From: Thermoanaerobacterium xylanolyticum LX-11
GTDB lineage: Bacteria > Bacillota > Thermoanaerobacteria > Thermoanaerobacterales > Thermoanaerobacteraceae
Reading direction: 5' to 3'
Length of the DNA: 64,000 nt
Assembly (NCBI RefSeq): GCF_000189775.2
Contig: NC_015555.1
Span: 2,305,001 to 2,369,000, forward strand
Shown here: piece by piece, positions 44,609 through 55,817 of the stretch
Numbering within the stretch: position 1 is the first letter of the stretch
Layout: each line of letters opens with the position of its first letter
Position numbers and translations under genes: made by a program
Notes under the pieces: generated by a model
What the model was told of the DNA's origin: nothing
Seen by the model: only the letters and a program-made list of their open reading frames with translations
Database searches by the model: none

Positions 44609-45997
44609 TTAATCATGACTACAGTTTAAAGGATATTTTATTATGAAGCTTACGCCTTTTTCTCTATTTACAGCTTTTATCTCACCTTTATAAAAGTCTA
44701 TGATTTTTTTCGATATGGCAAGTCCTAAACCGAAATTTCCCGTCTTATCCTTGTACATCCTATCAAATATATGTTTCATGTGCTTTTCATCTATCTTTGG
44801 TCCATCATTATATATTTCAAGATATGCATACTGGCCATCTTTTTTTAGTGTCACTTTTATCACTTCATTGGCATACCTTAGGGCATTGTCAAGGATGTTT
44901 TCTATGCTGACTTCTATCTTGTCCCTGTCGCCCTTTATTATCACCTCATCTAAGCTTAAGTCCCATTCAATACTGCTTTTTATGATTTCAAACCTGCTTA
45001 TTATGTTGCTCACAAGATCTTTTAAATTTATATAGTCAGTTTTGGTGTCGTTCTCCAGTACATAATCAAGGGTGTTCAAATACAGCATCTGGTTTATTTT
45101 CTTTTGAAGCCTTATGGCTTCGTCCTTTATTATGCCGGCAGTCTTTTCCAATGAATCGATGTACACACCGTCTATTATGGCATCTGCATGGCTCATTATC
45201 ACCATGACAGGTGTCTTTAGATCGTGTGATATGCTTTGCAAAAACATTTTTTCCTCTTCGTCAGCCCTTTTTAGCTCTTTCTGCATAATATTCATGGAAT
45301 TTGCCAGCATACCTATCTCATCTTCTCTATCTAAGTTTATAGGTTCTTTCCAGTCTTTATGAGCTATCCTCATTGTGTACTCTTCTAATTTTTTTAGGGG
45401 CTTTGAGATGTATCCTGCGATGATTATAGACGTAAAAAATCCAATGATGATGAATATTATTCCTACAGCAATGACCAGATAAAGAATGGTATTGTCCACG
45501 ATATTTGGCACATACGATATAAGATAAGCTTTATTAGACGAATCGTAATTTACTGTGCTTATTATGAAGAAGTACTCCATGTTGTCATAAACTTCTCTAT
45601 AAAGCTTCTCATTCATGTTTCCGCCTTTTATAAAACTGGACATCCAAAGCTTAACGCCAAGTGAATCAAAGGATGGAGTATGAACGTCTGGTGGAGGTTC
45701 TCTATGGTTTATATCTATGATTAAAGGTCTATTGGCTGTATCGAAATCAACAATGAAATTGTCTCCGCCTCTTAGATTTCTCAATCTGGAAAAATTGTTG
45801 TAGTTGCCGCTGAAATTATCATTTTTGAGAAGCATCTCATGGGAAACCTTTAAATCCTGTATCTTGTTGTTTTCTTCAACTCTCCTGTAAGCAAAGATAT
45901 AAAGCATCGACAGGCTGCACACTATGATAAGTATAACAGCAGTAAATGTCATCCATATTCTCATTGCAAGTGATCTAAATTTAAATATCTTCTTCAT
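44609..45997 (-). CDS. Sensor histidine kinase
   Basis: 462-residue membrane kinase. Helix 1 lies at about 12-35, an extracellular domain at about 36-165 with a Pro-rich stretch (REPPPDVHTPSF), helix 2 at about 170-195, then HAMP, a dimerisation/phosphoacceptor domain with SHDLKTP (His) and a catalytic domain with N box (ILDNALRYA) and G box (GNFGLGLAI). It overlaps the response regulator by 4 bp (ATGA). The signal is unknown. Likely output is through the regulator next door. Confidence 0.94.
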   Translation of the reverse strand: MKKIFKFRSLAMRIWMTFTAVILIIVCSLSMLYIFAYRRVEENNKIQDLKVSHEMLLKNDNFSGNYNNFSRLRNLRGGDNFIVDFDTANRPLIIDINHREPPPDVHTPSFDSLGVKLWMSSFIKGGNMNEKLYREVYDNMEYFFIISTVNYDSSNKAYLISYVPNIVDNTILYLVIAVGIIFIIIGFFTSIIIAGYISKPLKKLEEYTMRIAHKDWKEPINLDREDEIGMLANSMNIMQKELKRADEEEKMFLQSISHDLKTPVMVIMSHADAIIDGVYIDSLEKTAGIIKDEAIRLQKKINQMLYLNTLDYVLENDTKTDYINLKDLVSNIISRFEIIKSSIEWDLSLDEVIIKGDRDKIEVSIENILDNALRYANEVIKVTLKKDGQYAYLEIYNDGPKIDEKHMKHIFDRMYKDKTGNFGLGLAISKKIIDFYKGEIKAVNREKGVSFIIKYPLNCSHD

Positions 45998-46677
45998 GAT
46001 TTACACACCAATTTATAACCGTATCCGTATACGGTCTCTATATTCAATCTATCTACTTTCTTCCTGAGCCTTCTTATGGTGTCGTCAACAACCCTGTCTG
46101 AGCCAAAGTAGTCTTCACCCCAGACATTATTCAATATCTGGTCTCTTGACACGACGATATTTTTATTTTTCACAAGATAACAAAAAAGCTCATACTCCTT
46201 ATTTGTAAGCTGTATCTCATCTTCACCTAAAAAAACAGTCCTTTGCTTCTCACTCAATGTATAATCGCCTACTTGCATAATGTCATCGCTGCCATCCTCT
46301 TCTTTTCCGTATATCCTCTCCATAAGCTTATTTGTCCTAATGACAAGCTCACGCGGCAAAAAAGGCTTAGGAAGATAATCGTCACTACCAAGCTCTAAGC
46401 CTACCACCCTGTCAAGCTCCTCATTTCTGGCAGACATGAAGATGACAGGTGTGAACTTGCTGTGCTCCTTTATGGCTTTTATAAGCTCATAGCCATCTAC
46501 ATCAGGAAGCATTATGTCAAGTATCCATAAATCTGGCATATCATTTATTCTCTCCATTGCAGTACTACCATCAAAAAATGTAGTGACATTATAACCTTCC
46601 CTCTCAAGGTACTTCTGCAAAAGTAGATTAAGGCTCTTCTCATCTTCTACCAGATATATCTTTCTGGACAATCTCAT
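45994..46677 (-). CDS. OmpR-family response regulator
   Basis: 227-residue two-domain regulator. The receiver domain (about 5-118) has the acidic pair VEDE, phospho-Asp in WILDIMLPD and Lys in YLPKPF. The winged helix (about 135-227) has the usual tail RRLRKKVDRLNIETVYGYGYKL. It starts at ATG 46677 (GTG 46680 also possible). Upstream lies a direct-repeat box with a -10 at fixed distance, so autoregulation is likely. The same box is found before two GT-C genes downstream. Confidence 0.94.
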   Translation of the reverse strand: MRLSRKIYLVEDEKSLNLLLQKYLEREGYNVTTFFDGSTAMERINDMPDLWILDIMLPDVDGYELIKAIKEHSKFTPVIFMSARNEELDRVVGLELGSDDYLPKPFLPRELVIRTNKLMERIYGKEEDGSDDIMQVGDYTLSEKQRTVFLGEDEIQLTNKEYELFCYLVKNKNIVVSRDQILNNVWGEDYFGSDRVVDDTIRRLRKKVDRLNIETVYGYGYKLVCKS

Positions 46678-46711
46678 CACCAGCTTTTACACTATACTTA
46701 CTTCGTCTATT

Positions 46712-46766
46712 ATTTTATCATATAAAAATAACAAATGTTTAAAGAAATTGTGTGAAATGTGTGTGA
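46712..46766 (-). promoter_or_regulatory. Predicted response-regulator box and -10, site 1 (autoregulation)
   Basis: Direct repeat TGTGTGA-AATG-TGTGTGA (46749-46766) lies 32 bp from a minus-strand TAAAAT (46717-46712). Same repeat, same 11-bp period and same distance as the two sites at the GT-C genes. Confidence 0.7.
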
Positions 46767-46770
46767 AAAT

Positions 46771-46805
46771 AAAAAAGCATGGCGAATAGATAAAAGTTCG
46801 CCATG
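46771..46805 (-). terminator. Second tandem terminator of the S-layer-like gene
   Basis: CATGGCGAA and TTCGCCATG form a 9-bp stem. Six T follow on the minus strand. It backs up the hairpin at 46836-46867. Confidence 0.75.
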
Positions 46806-46835
46806 TTTCGGTAAAAATGATTCTTTTTTAGGCAT

Positions 46836-46867
46836 AAAAAAGTCCTCCAAAGGAGGAGGACTTTTTT
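46836..46867. terminator. Strong bidirectional terminator of the S-layer-like gene
   Basis: AAAAAAGTCCTCC pairs perfectly with GGAGGACTTTTTT around a 6-nt loop, immediately after the stop of the S-layer-like gene. Confidence 0.92.
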
Positions 46868-46870
46868 ATT

Positions 46871-49219
46871 TTATTGAAGAACTATGAGCACTACTCTGCC
46901 AGAAGCATCTTCATAAATCTTTGCGTTCTGAGTACCACTCAATCCATTCAAACCAACAAGCTGATAAGCAGAATTTACTGTGTCATACTTAACAACTGTT
47001 ACATTGCTGCTTAATGCTAAATTACCATGAGCAGTTGTTGTTATACCACTTGAGCTATGTCCAGTAATAGTATCAGTAATTGGAGTTCCTGAGAATGGTG
47101 ATACACCAATCACAACATTATTGCTGTCCAACGACAATACGTACGGAGTTGTATTGCTTGAATTATCATTAACAACTGGTTTTGTAGCTATGCTTGTATT
47201 TGTTGTATATGTCTGCTGTGAACCATTAGCAAGCACTGTTAATGTATATGTTGTTCCATTACTTGTAGTCGTTGATGTTACACCAGTAACAATCGCATAT
47301 AATGTTGAATTAGTTGAACTTGTTGATAATGATGAATTATCAACAACTAATGCACTCAAGTTGCCATAGCTATCAGCAATATAGCCCTTTACATTTAATG
47401 ATGTCACATTGATGTCAGATGGCTTAACAACATTATCACTATTGTTATATACATTTATAACAACAGTAGATGGATTCATATAATATGTGCCACCATTCAC
47501 TGTTAACTTAGTATTTGTTGTATCATAATTAGATGCAACCTCTGGTATCCTAGTTGCTGTTAGGCTTACAATGTTATTATTTGAATCTAAGCTATAACTT
47601 ACTAGATCTCCTATTCTTACATCAGTAGATGTTGAAACTTTAGTTGTATCTATTGTATATGTCTTTGTACTACCATCTGATGTAAATAACTTGATTTGTG
47701 GATTAACTGCATTTAAGCTATCAACAGCTAATACAACCGCATAGTTAGTAGAAGCTGATGTGCCTATGAAAGCAGCAATCTTACCATCTTTGTCAAGTGC
47801 AAATGTTCCGTTGTCATTAACATTTGGTGTGTAATTACCTGATACAGTGTAATTTGTACCATTGATTGTTACTGTGTAAGTACCATCACTTGCCTGAGAA
47901 ACTTGTGTTACTGTACCTTGTACACTATTTCTTACATCAAGAAGCGTAACTTTTGTTCCATCTGCACTTACAGCATAATACAATACATCATTTGCTTTAA
48001 TATCAGCTAAGTTAGAAACAGAACCAGTTACATTTACTGTCTTTATTGAACCACCAGCTACCTGCCAGCTACCTGCAGATGTGCTAATATAACTATCACC
48101 TGATTTTACATCTGTAGAAACTGTTGCAGGACCATATTTAAATGCATTTGTTACAACAACATAATCGTAACTTCCATCATTATTGTTATCAACTAATTTT
48201 ACGTTTGAACCATTGTATATTACTACACCTGATGCTCCCAACGTTGTCTTAACACCATTATATACTACCGGTGTTGTTGATGGCAAACTAATAACATTAC
48301 CATTTTGGTCATACACTACATTTGCAACATTATTTGCATTGTCGGATGTAAATGTATTATCGTTTGAAACAACATCCACACTTACAGGATTTCCAGATTT
48401 ATCCGAATATACATTTACTAAGTCCCCTAAATATTTGTTAAAATCAACACTACCAGCATTTATTGTAGTAGGTGTCTTGAAAGAAATCACACCTGTTGAA
48501 CTTGTACCAGCAATTGCTTGTACTTTTACTTGCCCAGCTGGTACCGAGCTATCTACATCTGGTGTTGCAACTACTAAATATTCTGTCACATTAGTAGCTT
48601 TTGATATCAACTTTGTACCCGAATCAACTTCATTGCCATTGCTGTCATATTTATTGATATCGAGATCTAATGCATTGTTTATAAGCATAGCCATTTGGCC
48701 ACGATTTATTGTTGCATTAGCCGCAAGTGTAACACCATTTGTGATACCTACATTTGTAGCTTTAGCTATTACGCCATACGGCCATGAATAATCTGCTGTA
48801 TACCCTAATGCTCTCAATATCAAAGCAAGAGCTTCTGGATATGTTACAGCATTGTCTGGCTTAAATGTTCCATCTGGATAGCCACTTGGATCAGCAATAT
48901 TTATATCGCCTGATGCCCAATAGCTTGCTGGAACATCTTTAAACTTTGTTGGACCTACTGCTAATTGAGCAGCTTGTTGTAAACCTTCTGCTGCATTAAC
49001 AAAAGCGATCATCTGTGCTCTTGTCACAACACCGTTAGGTTGATATGTGCCATCTGGCATGCCAGATACTAAACCTAACGATTGCAGACGAGCAACTGCA
49101 CTCGCATACGGTGCACTACTGCTCACATCGGAGAATGTTCCTGCAAAGCCTACTGCCATTGCACTGAACACCAATGTGAACGTGAGAACCACTGCTATTA
49201 ACTTTTTAAGGTTCTTCAT
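46871..49219 (-). CDS. S-layer-like protein with N-terminal SLH domains
   Basis: 782-residue secreted protein. The signal peptide ends near residue 26 (GFAG). SLH repeats follow at about 30-90 (FSDVSSSAPYASAVARLQSLG), 92-150 and a third weaker one to about 205. The remaining ~570 residues are Thr/Ser/Asn/Val-rich beta-type repeats, as in bacterial S-layer subunits. It anchors to pyruvylated wall polymer, as does the GH16 enzyme. The ATG at 49219 follows GGAGGAGG; a 21-codon upstream extension has no ribosome site. It has a strong promoter with a long leader and two terminators, suggesting high expression. Confidence 0.9.
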   Translation of the reverse strand: MKNLKKLIAVVLTFTLVFSAMAVGFAGTFSDVSSSAPYASAVARLQSLGLVSGMPDGTYQPNGVVTRAQMIAFVNAAEGLQQAAQLAVGPTKFKDVPASYWASGDINIADPSGYPDGTFKPDNAVTYPEALALILRALGYTADYSWPYGVIAKATNVGITNGVTLAANATINRGQMAMLINNALDLDINKYDSNGNEVDSGTKLISKATNVTEYLVVATPDVDSSVPAGQVKVQAIAGTSSTGVISFKTPTTINAGSVDFNKYLGDLVNVYSDKSGNPVSVDVVSNDNTFTSDNANNVANVVYDQNGNVISLPSTTPVVYNGVKTTLGASGVVIYNGSNVKLVDNNNDGSYDYVVVTNAFKYGPATVSTDVKSGDSYISTSAGSWQVAGGSIKTVNVTGSVSNLADIKANDVLYYAVSADGTKVTLLDVRNSVQGTVTQVSQASDGTYTVTINGTNYTVSGNYTPNVNDNGTFALDKDGKIAAFIGTSASTNYAVVLAVDSLNAVNPQIKLFTSDGSTKTYTIDTTKVSTSTDVRIGDLVSYSLDSNNNIVSLTATRIPEVASNYDTTNTKLTVNGGTYYMNPSTVVINVYNNSDNVVKPSDINVTSLNVKGYIADSYGNLSALVVDNSSLSTSSTNSTLYAIVTGVTSTTTSNGTTYTLTVLANGSQQTYTTNTSIATKPVVNDNSSNTTPYVLSLDSNNVVIGVSPFSGTPITDTITGHSSSGITTTAHGNLALSSNVTVVKYDTVNSAYQLVGLNGLSGTQNAKIYEDASGRVVLIVLQ

Positions 49220-49326
49220 GGAATAAATCCTCCTCCTTAATATATAGTGTATATTTTTCTTTTGAAAGGTGGTACCTTCCAAAAAGCTTTTGACTATGTA
49301 AGCTGGCTCTTTGCCAACCTGAGTTA

Positions 49327-49356
49327 ATTATATCATCGTGTCAATCATGAAGTCAA
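49327..49356 (-). promoter_or_regulatory. Promoter and long leader of the S-layer-like gene
   Basis: Minus strand TTGACT (49356-49351), 18-bp spacer, TATAAT (49332-49327). The leader of about 100 nt holds a hairpin (TTTTGGAAGGT/ACCTTTCAAAA with one mismatch, about 49258-49285) that may stabilise the mRNA. Confidence 0.75.
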
Positions 49357-49491
49357 TAAATGTTACCATTTTGTAATAAATCTGTAATAATCGATTAACA
49401 ATGCTTATGCCGCCAAATAGTGCATTAATTAGATATATACGACAAACTTTTAAAATATCCTTCTTAAATTTAACATAAAATTATTAACAAA

Positions 49492-51036
49492 TTACTCCAA
49501 AATTGGTGCAACTTTTATTTCGAACATCCTGCTCCATGGATATTCTACATCTGCGCCTTTTATCTTGACCCCGCAATCATCGTATATAGACATAAGCGTA
49601 TCAAGATACGGTTTCATCTTTTCTCTTAGCACTGCGTCTGCTTCACTTTTGTTTGTCAATTTGTCTGGGTTTAACCCATTTGATTTTGCCCAATTTTGCA
49701 TCGCATCTCTCACTATGCTCTGGTATATGTAGTCGTCAGCATATCTTATGAATGTAAATGCATAGTAGTATTTCTGCATATCTTCGAAATCTTTTTTATC
49801 CTTTGTCGTACCAATATATGATTTTATGCTTAACTCTGATACTACTGTCCCTATAGTGTTGCTGGGGGTATTCCACCCAGAATATGCATCAATAAGCTTT
49901 ATAAGTTTATCTTTAAGTATTTCTTCTACAAGATCTTTGTCACCTCCGTTTGTTTTGGCTACGTCTGCTACACCAAAATTTTGTCCACTAATTTTATATT
50001 TGCTTACTACATTTTTTATTCCTGTTTTATAATTTTTGTGCATGTGAATGTAGATGATATTTTTCGCGTCTTGCGACACCACTCCACCTATGTATCCTAT
50101 TTTCTCCTCTGTTATCTCTTTTACTGTCCCACCTTCAAAAGGCAGATAACTATTTTCATCGCCGCTTTCCTCGTACACTATCTTGTAAGATGGTTTTAAG
50201 CCATTTTCTTCATTCAATATTTTTGCGACAGTCATCATGCTTATTTCGTCTGCGCCATGAAGCATATAGACATTTTTATAGCCTTTTATAGCGGTTTTTA
50301 AGTCGTCGTAGGAATATTTAAGCATGCTCTTCATCGTGGTATCGTCAAGTCCGATTGTAAAAGTGACATTTGGCTTTAAATTTGACGCTATTTGTTCATT
50401 TATAATGACTTCTGATGCTATTACAGCTATGTAATTAAATAAATAAGAAGGTATGTTTGCTTTCAATCTCTTAAGTGTTTTTGTATCATTCTCTGATATG
50501 GCTTTCTTTATTTGATTATAATAACCTATATTAGCGCTATTCTGGACGTATATTGTGTCCTGCTGATAAAGAACTGGTGATACCTGCGGCATTATAGATA
50601 TTAAAAAAAGCCTTTTATCTCCTGACAAGCCTATTATCTCTTTTAATCTTTCAAGGCTTTCTTTGTAATTAATATCATTTACATAATTTCGCGACCCTAT
50701 AAGCCCACCTGATATAAATTGATTTGTAGATATTATTATAGCGCTTACGTCAGGTCTTTCTACAGATCCTTTAAGCCAATCATAAATCATATCTTGATTG
50801 CTTTTTTTCTTGTAATCATCAAGAGCATCCATAGGAGGCACTAATAGCTCTTTTCCGCCTGCCTTTGCCAATATCTCTACATTTTGAAGAGATACAGGCC
50901 TTGTATCAAGAGGTATAAAAACTATCTTGTCTTTTGACACATATTTCATACTGTCTTTATAAGATGTGTCAATGGAAACTATGCTTACTGTCATCATAAG
51001 TATCATTATGAATGCAAAAAATTTCTTCATTGTCAC
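49492..51036 (-). CDS. DUF4127 family exported protein
   Basis: 514-residue protein with an N-terminal hydrophobic segment (about 5-20) and conserved stretches KIVFIPLDTRPVS, ISTNQFISGGLIGSR and FTIGLDDTT typical of DUF4127. The family has no established activity that I know of. Possible starts are GTG 51036 (6 nt from GGAG) and ATG 51030 (12 nt). It is divergent from the polysaccharide deacetylase, sharing a 90-bp promoter region, which hints at envelope work. Confidence 0.85.
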   Translation of the reverse strand: MTMKKFFAFIMILMMTVSIVSIDTSYKDSMKYVSKDKIVFIPLDTRPVSLQNVEILAKAGGKELLVPPMDALDDYKKKSNQDMIYDWLKGSVERPDVSAIIISTNQFISGGLIGSRNYVNDINYKESLERLKEIIGLSGDKRLFLISIMPQVSPVLYQQDTIYVQNSANIGYYNQIKKAISENDTKTLKRLKANIPSYLFNYIAVIASEVIINEQIASNLKPNVTFTIGLDDTTMKSMLKYSYDDLKTAIKGYKNVYMLHGADEISMMTVAKILNEENGLKPSYKIVYEESGDENSYLPFEGGTVKEITEEKIGYIGGVVSQDAKNIIYIHMHKNYKTGIKNVVSKYKISGQNFGVADVAKTNGGDKDLVEEILKDKLIKLIDAYSGWNTPSNTIGTVVSELSIKSYIGTTKDKKDFEDMQKYYYAFTFIRYADDYIYQSIVRDAMQNWAKSNGLNPDKLTNKSEADAVLREKMKPYLDTLMSIYDDCGVKIKGADVEYPWSRMFEIKVAPILE

Positions 51037-51129
51037 TTATTTCTCCTTTTATCATTTATCAGCTATTATGTACGCTTCTATATTATTTTACAATATGTTG
51101 TGATATAATGCTATTGCGAGGTGAAATAA

Positions 51130-51990
51130 GTGAAAAAGTTCGTGATTGTATTTTCTCTAATAATGATAATTGCCGCATTCGGTTTTTATAGATATGAGAA
51201 AGCTGAAAATTTAAAAAAGTGCGTTCCTGTACTTATGTATCACAACATCTACGCTGGAAATATCCCTCCCAACAAAAGCGGCGTCCTTATCACTCCACAA
51301 AACTTTGAAAAGCAGATTTTGTACCTTAAAGGACATGGGTATGAAACTATAACCGTTGAGGACTTGTATAATTTTATGAAGTACGGCAAAATGCTTCCAA
51401 AGAAGCCTATACTTATAACATTTGACGACGGATATTTGGGGAACTATAAATATGCTTATCCATTGTTCAAAAAAATCGGTTATAAAGGTGTCATAAATGT
51501 CATAGTAAAAAATGTGCCATCTCCTACCAACAAAGTGGTGACTCCATATCCGCATTTTGACTGGATAGAAGCAAGGGAGATGTCTTCAAGCGGTGTAATG
51601 GAGATTGAAAGCCATACTTACGATTCCCACAGGTATGCCAAAAGCGGAAATCACGATATACCTATGCTATCAGGACCTATAGATATAGGCGGAAGGCTCG
51701 AAACTATGGATGAATACAGAGAAAGGATAAAGAATGATCTTTCAAAAGCAAAAATGGAAATAGAAAAAAATTTAGGGAAAGAAGTTATTGCTTTAGCATA
51801 CCCATATGGCGTCGGCAGCAATACGTCTAAAGATGTGGCTGCGTCATTAGGGTATAAAGTGATATTTACTATGGAAGAAGGCGTCAATGTGTATAAAGGC
51901 GACACATACGCTGTAAAGCGTATAACAGTGAGAAATACCGATACAGGTGAAGATATAGTGAAAAAGATAGAGGCGTATGAAGGAAAGTGA
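51130..51990 (+). CDS. Polysaccharide deacetylase (CE4), membrane-anchored
   Basis: 286-residue carbohydrate esterase family 4 protein. An N-terminal helix (about 4-18) anchors it outside the cell. The catalytic core shows VLMYHNI, the metal/base motif TFDDGY, the second metal motif ESHTYDSH and a downstream LAYPYG. Likely substrates are N-acetylated wall polysaccharides. The start is GTG at 51130 after GAGGTGAAATAA. It converges on the acyltransferase relic. Confidence 0.92.
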   Translation: MKKFVIVFSLIMIIAAFGFYRYEKAENLKKCVPVLMYHNIYAGNIPPNKSGVLITPQNFEKQILYLKGHGYETITVEDLYNFMKYGKMLPKKPILITFDDGYLGNYKYAYPLFKKIGYKGVINVIVKNVPSPTNKVVTPYPHFDWIEAREMSSSGVMEIESHTYDSHRYAKSGNHDIPMLSGPIDIGGRLETMDEYRERIKNDLSKAKMEIEKNLGKEVIALAYPYGVGSNTSKDVAASLGYKVIFTMEEGVNVYKGDTYAVKRITVRNTDTGEDIVKKIEAYEGK

Positions 51991-51997
51991 TGAAGCA

Positions 51998-53041
51998 TCA
52001 TTTGCCGACGACAACCGCGGCAAATTTGTGCTTTTTAATAGACATTGCAAAAATATATGACACTACATAAATTATAACAAATGTCATTATTATGTAAATA
52101 TCGTATAGATATTGATTGCCTGTATTTAAAAAGTGATTTAGCACATCTAAAAAGAGCGGATGGGACAGATATATGCCAAATGAAAGCTTGCCTGTATTTG
52201 ACAATAAGCCGCTTAAAGCATGGTAATTTAATATTTTCGTCGATAAAGCGAAAAAAAAACAACAATGCCACAAGCGTAAACGCATAATAATAAATATTGT
52301 ACAGATTAGAGTCTATCTGTTTATCTGCAAATACTTTTAATGATATATCAATAAAAAGATAGCCAAATACAATTACAGCAAAAAACGAATTAAGCAATTT
52401 TTTATGGTAATATTTTCCCCACTCACGTATGTTTTCACCGACATACATACCTGCGATTATAAACGATATGTAAGTTATAAAAAGATCGCCAGAATTTTGG
52501 TAATATCTACTTATGAAGTATTTGAACAGCAATATACTCCCTGCCTGAAATATTATAATAGATAACACTATCGTATGTATGTTTTTATTTATAAGTCTAT
52601 ATATATATAAAGCAGTACAGGAAACAAAACATATAGTTGCACTATTATGACTATGAAATAAAGATGGTAGAACATGCCACCAAACAAGATATTTTTAATT
52701 GTCAATATCGATCTTAATGGCACATGATGCGCTATGTACAAATATGCACCGTATATTATTGTCCAGACAGCATACAGCATCAATACGTTTTTAAGCCGTT
52801 TTTTATAAAATAACCTCCAATCACACCCATCGCCGTAATTGTACATGAGAAGCATGGCTGATGCGAATATAAAAGCTGGAACTGCAAACTGTGAAAGCCT
52901 GTTTATAATAGCAAATATGATATAAGATAAAGATAATTTGTTTAATTGAACAACTGCATTTGAAGTAGTATGTATCATCAAAACCGCTATTATAGATATA
53001 CCCTTCAATACATCAATCTCGTCTATCCGTGATTTTGTCAT
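51998..53041 (-). pseudogene. Acyltransferase family 3 (OafA-like), two slippage frameshifts
   Basis: Three minus-strand frames join into one membrane O-acyltransferase of about 345 residues. Frame one (53041-52589) has DVLKGISIIAVLMIH with the family His and ends just after a (TA)6 tract (about 52598-52609). Frame two runs from there through IIIFQAGSILLFKYFI to a nine-T tract near 52250. Frame three gives KLSFGIYLSHPLFLDVLN to a stop at 51998. Both breaks fall in simple repeats, so this is either a pseudogene, a phase-variable gene or a sequencing artefact. It would acetylate surface polysaccharide. Confidence 0.8.
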
Positions 53042-53073
53042 TAATCTCTCTCCTTGAAAATATCATGTGCAAC

Positions 53074-53511
53074 TCATATTAGTTTCTCACCTAAAAACAC
53101 GCCTATAGAATTTATGTATTTTTTAAAGTCAATTAAATTATTTTGTAGGATACTATAAATTTCTTCCTCATTAACATCATCATAAAAATGTACGATTCTA
53201 TTGCGAAATTTCGCCATTTGCTTATATGTATTTACCATATCAATAGGCAGAATATTGTATTTCCCTAAAATTTCAAAAGTATCAGCATAAGTCTTTGGGG
53301 AATCTAATCCCTTCCTTGATATGATATGATTCCCTATATCTATCATCGCCTCTATAGCTATTTGCAAATTATATTTAGCAGAATCATAATATATAAAATC
53401 TGATACAAATTCCTTTGGCTTTAAATTTGCTAGTTCTTCAAGATTCTTTATGCAATTTCTTATGATAGTTATTTTTTTTAGAATTTTTTCAATATCATAG
53501 GGCATTTTCAT
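53074..53511 (-). CDS. hepT: HepT-like HEPN ribonuclease toxin
   Basis: 145-residue all-helical DUF86/HEPN protein with the catalytic RX4HXY motif in RNRIVHFYDDV. In the studied HepT/MntA systems HEPN RNase activity is toxic and is silenced when MntA adds AMP to the Tyr of this motif, which is present here. It overlaps the mntA-like gene upstream by 17 bp, the usual operon order. Confidence 0.9.
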   Translation of the reverse strand: MKMPYDIEKILKKITIIRNCIKNLEELANLKPKEFVSDFIYYDSAKYNLQIAIEAMIDIGNHIISRKGLDSPKTYADTFEILGKYNILPIDMVNTYKQMAKFRNRIVHFYDDVNEEEIYSILQNNLIDFKKYINSIGVFLGEKLI

Positions 53512-53917
53512 TCAGTCCTTTCAAATAATCGTCGTAAAAAAATTTCATTGTTATTCCATAATCACCGTAAAATTTAAAAACATTTTCTTTAAAATCAGCT
53601 AATTGTAAATAATCCCTGCAATACAATAGATCTCCTGTATAGATTACCTTATGTTTAAACTCAAGAGATGCTTTGTTTAGATTTATTAAATCTATATCAT
53701 CTGTGCCTAATACTTCCGAAAATTTTACTTCTAAGGAAAGCTCATCATTAAGGCTTGGCATACGTTCATATAAAACGGCAAAATCAATGTCACTATTGTC
53801 ATTTTGATATTCCGTCCCATACGATCCAAAGATGTACAAAGCTAATATATTGGGATTTTGTTTTACATAATCCACAAGCAAATCAATCTGTTTTTTTATA
53901 TTTGTTAAATTTCTCAT
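53495..53917 (-). CDS. mntA: MntA-like nucleotidyltransferase antitoxin
   Basis: About 140-residue minimal nucleotidyltransferase with the motif GSYGTEYQNDNSDIDFAV (GS-X10-DXD metal site). As in known MntA, it should AMPylate and neutralise the HEPN partner. The ATG at 53917 is preferred to the GTG at 53926 because GGTGATAATT gives better spacing. First gene of the pair. Confidence 0.9.
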   Translation of the reverse strand: MRNLTNIKKQIDLLVDYVKQNPNILALYIFGSYGTEYQNDNSDIDFAVLYERMPSLNDELSLEVKFSEVLGTDDIDLINLNKASLEFKHKVIYTGDLLYCRDYLQLADFKENVFKFYGDYGITMKFFYDDYLKGLNENAL

Positions 53918-53973
53918 AATTATCACCGTTTATTAATTTTCATTGTCATTATATCACAAAAAAGGTACAAATC

Positions 53974-53999
53974 AAAAAAGGACCCAAAAGCGGATCCTT

Positions 54000-54001
<2 letters not shown>
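53974..54001 (-). terminator. Terminator of pyrG
   Basis: AAAAGGACC and GGATCCTTTT pair with one mismatch around a short loop at the pyrG stop. Six T follow on the minus strand. Confidence 0.82.
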
Positions 54002-55607
<1,606 letters not shown>

Positions 55608-55666
55608 TCATCTTTTATTTTATCTTATATCGAACGCAAAATGCATTTAATTAAGTGAAAGGCATT

Positions 55667-55695
55667 AAAAAAATCTCTATTCTTAAAAATAGAGA
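55667..55695 (-). terminator. Attenuator-like terminator in the pyrG leader
   Basis: TCTCTATT and AATAGAGA form an 8-bp stem with a 6-nt loop followed by seven T on the minus strand, 66 bp before the pyrG ATG. In B. subtilis pyrG is controlled by CTP-dependent attenuation. The 5' arm here is pyrimidine-rich, as that mechanism needs, but the predicted start region does not begin with GGGC. Confidence 0.75.
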
Positions 55696-55783
55696 CTCTT
55701 ATCCCTTTAATTTTTTGATGGTTTTTTAAATTTTCTTCGATAATGACTCATTCAAAACACCCCAATAATATAAATACTTTTAT

Positions 55784-55812
55784 ATTATATATAAGATTTT
55801 TTTGAATGTAAA
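55784..55812 (-). promoter_or_regulatory. Promoter of pyrG
   Basis: Minus strand TTTACA (55812-55807), 17-bp spacer, TATAAT (55789-55784). It lies back to back with the plus-strand promoter of the small RNA at 55818-55844. Confidence 0.75.
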
Positions 55813-55817
55813 GGGGG

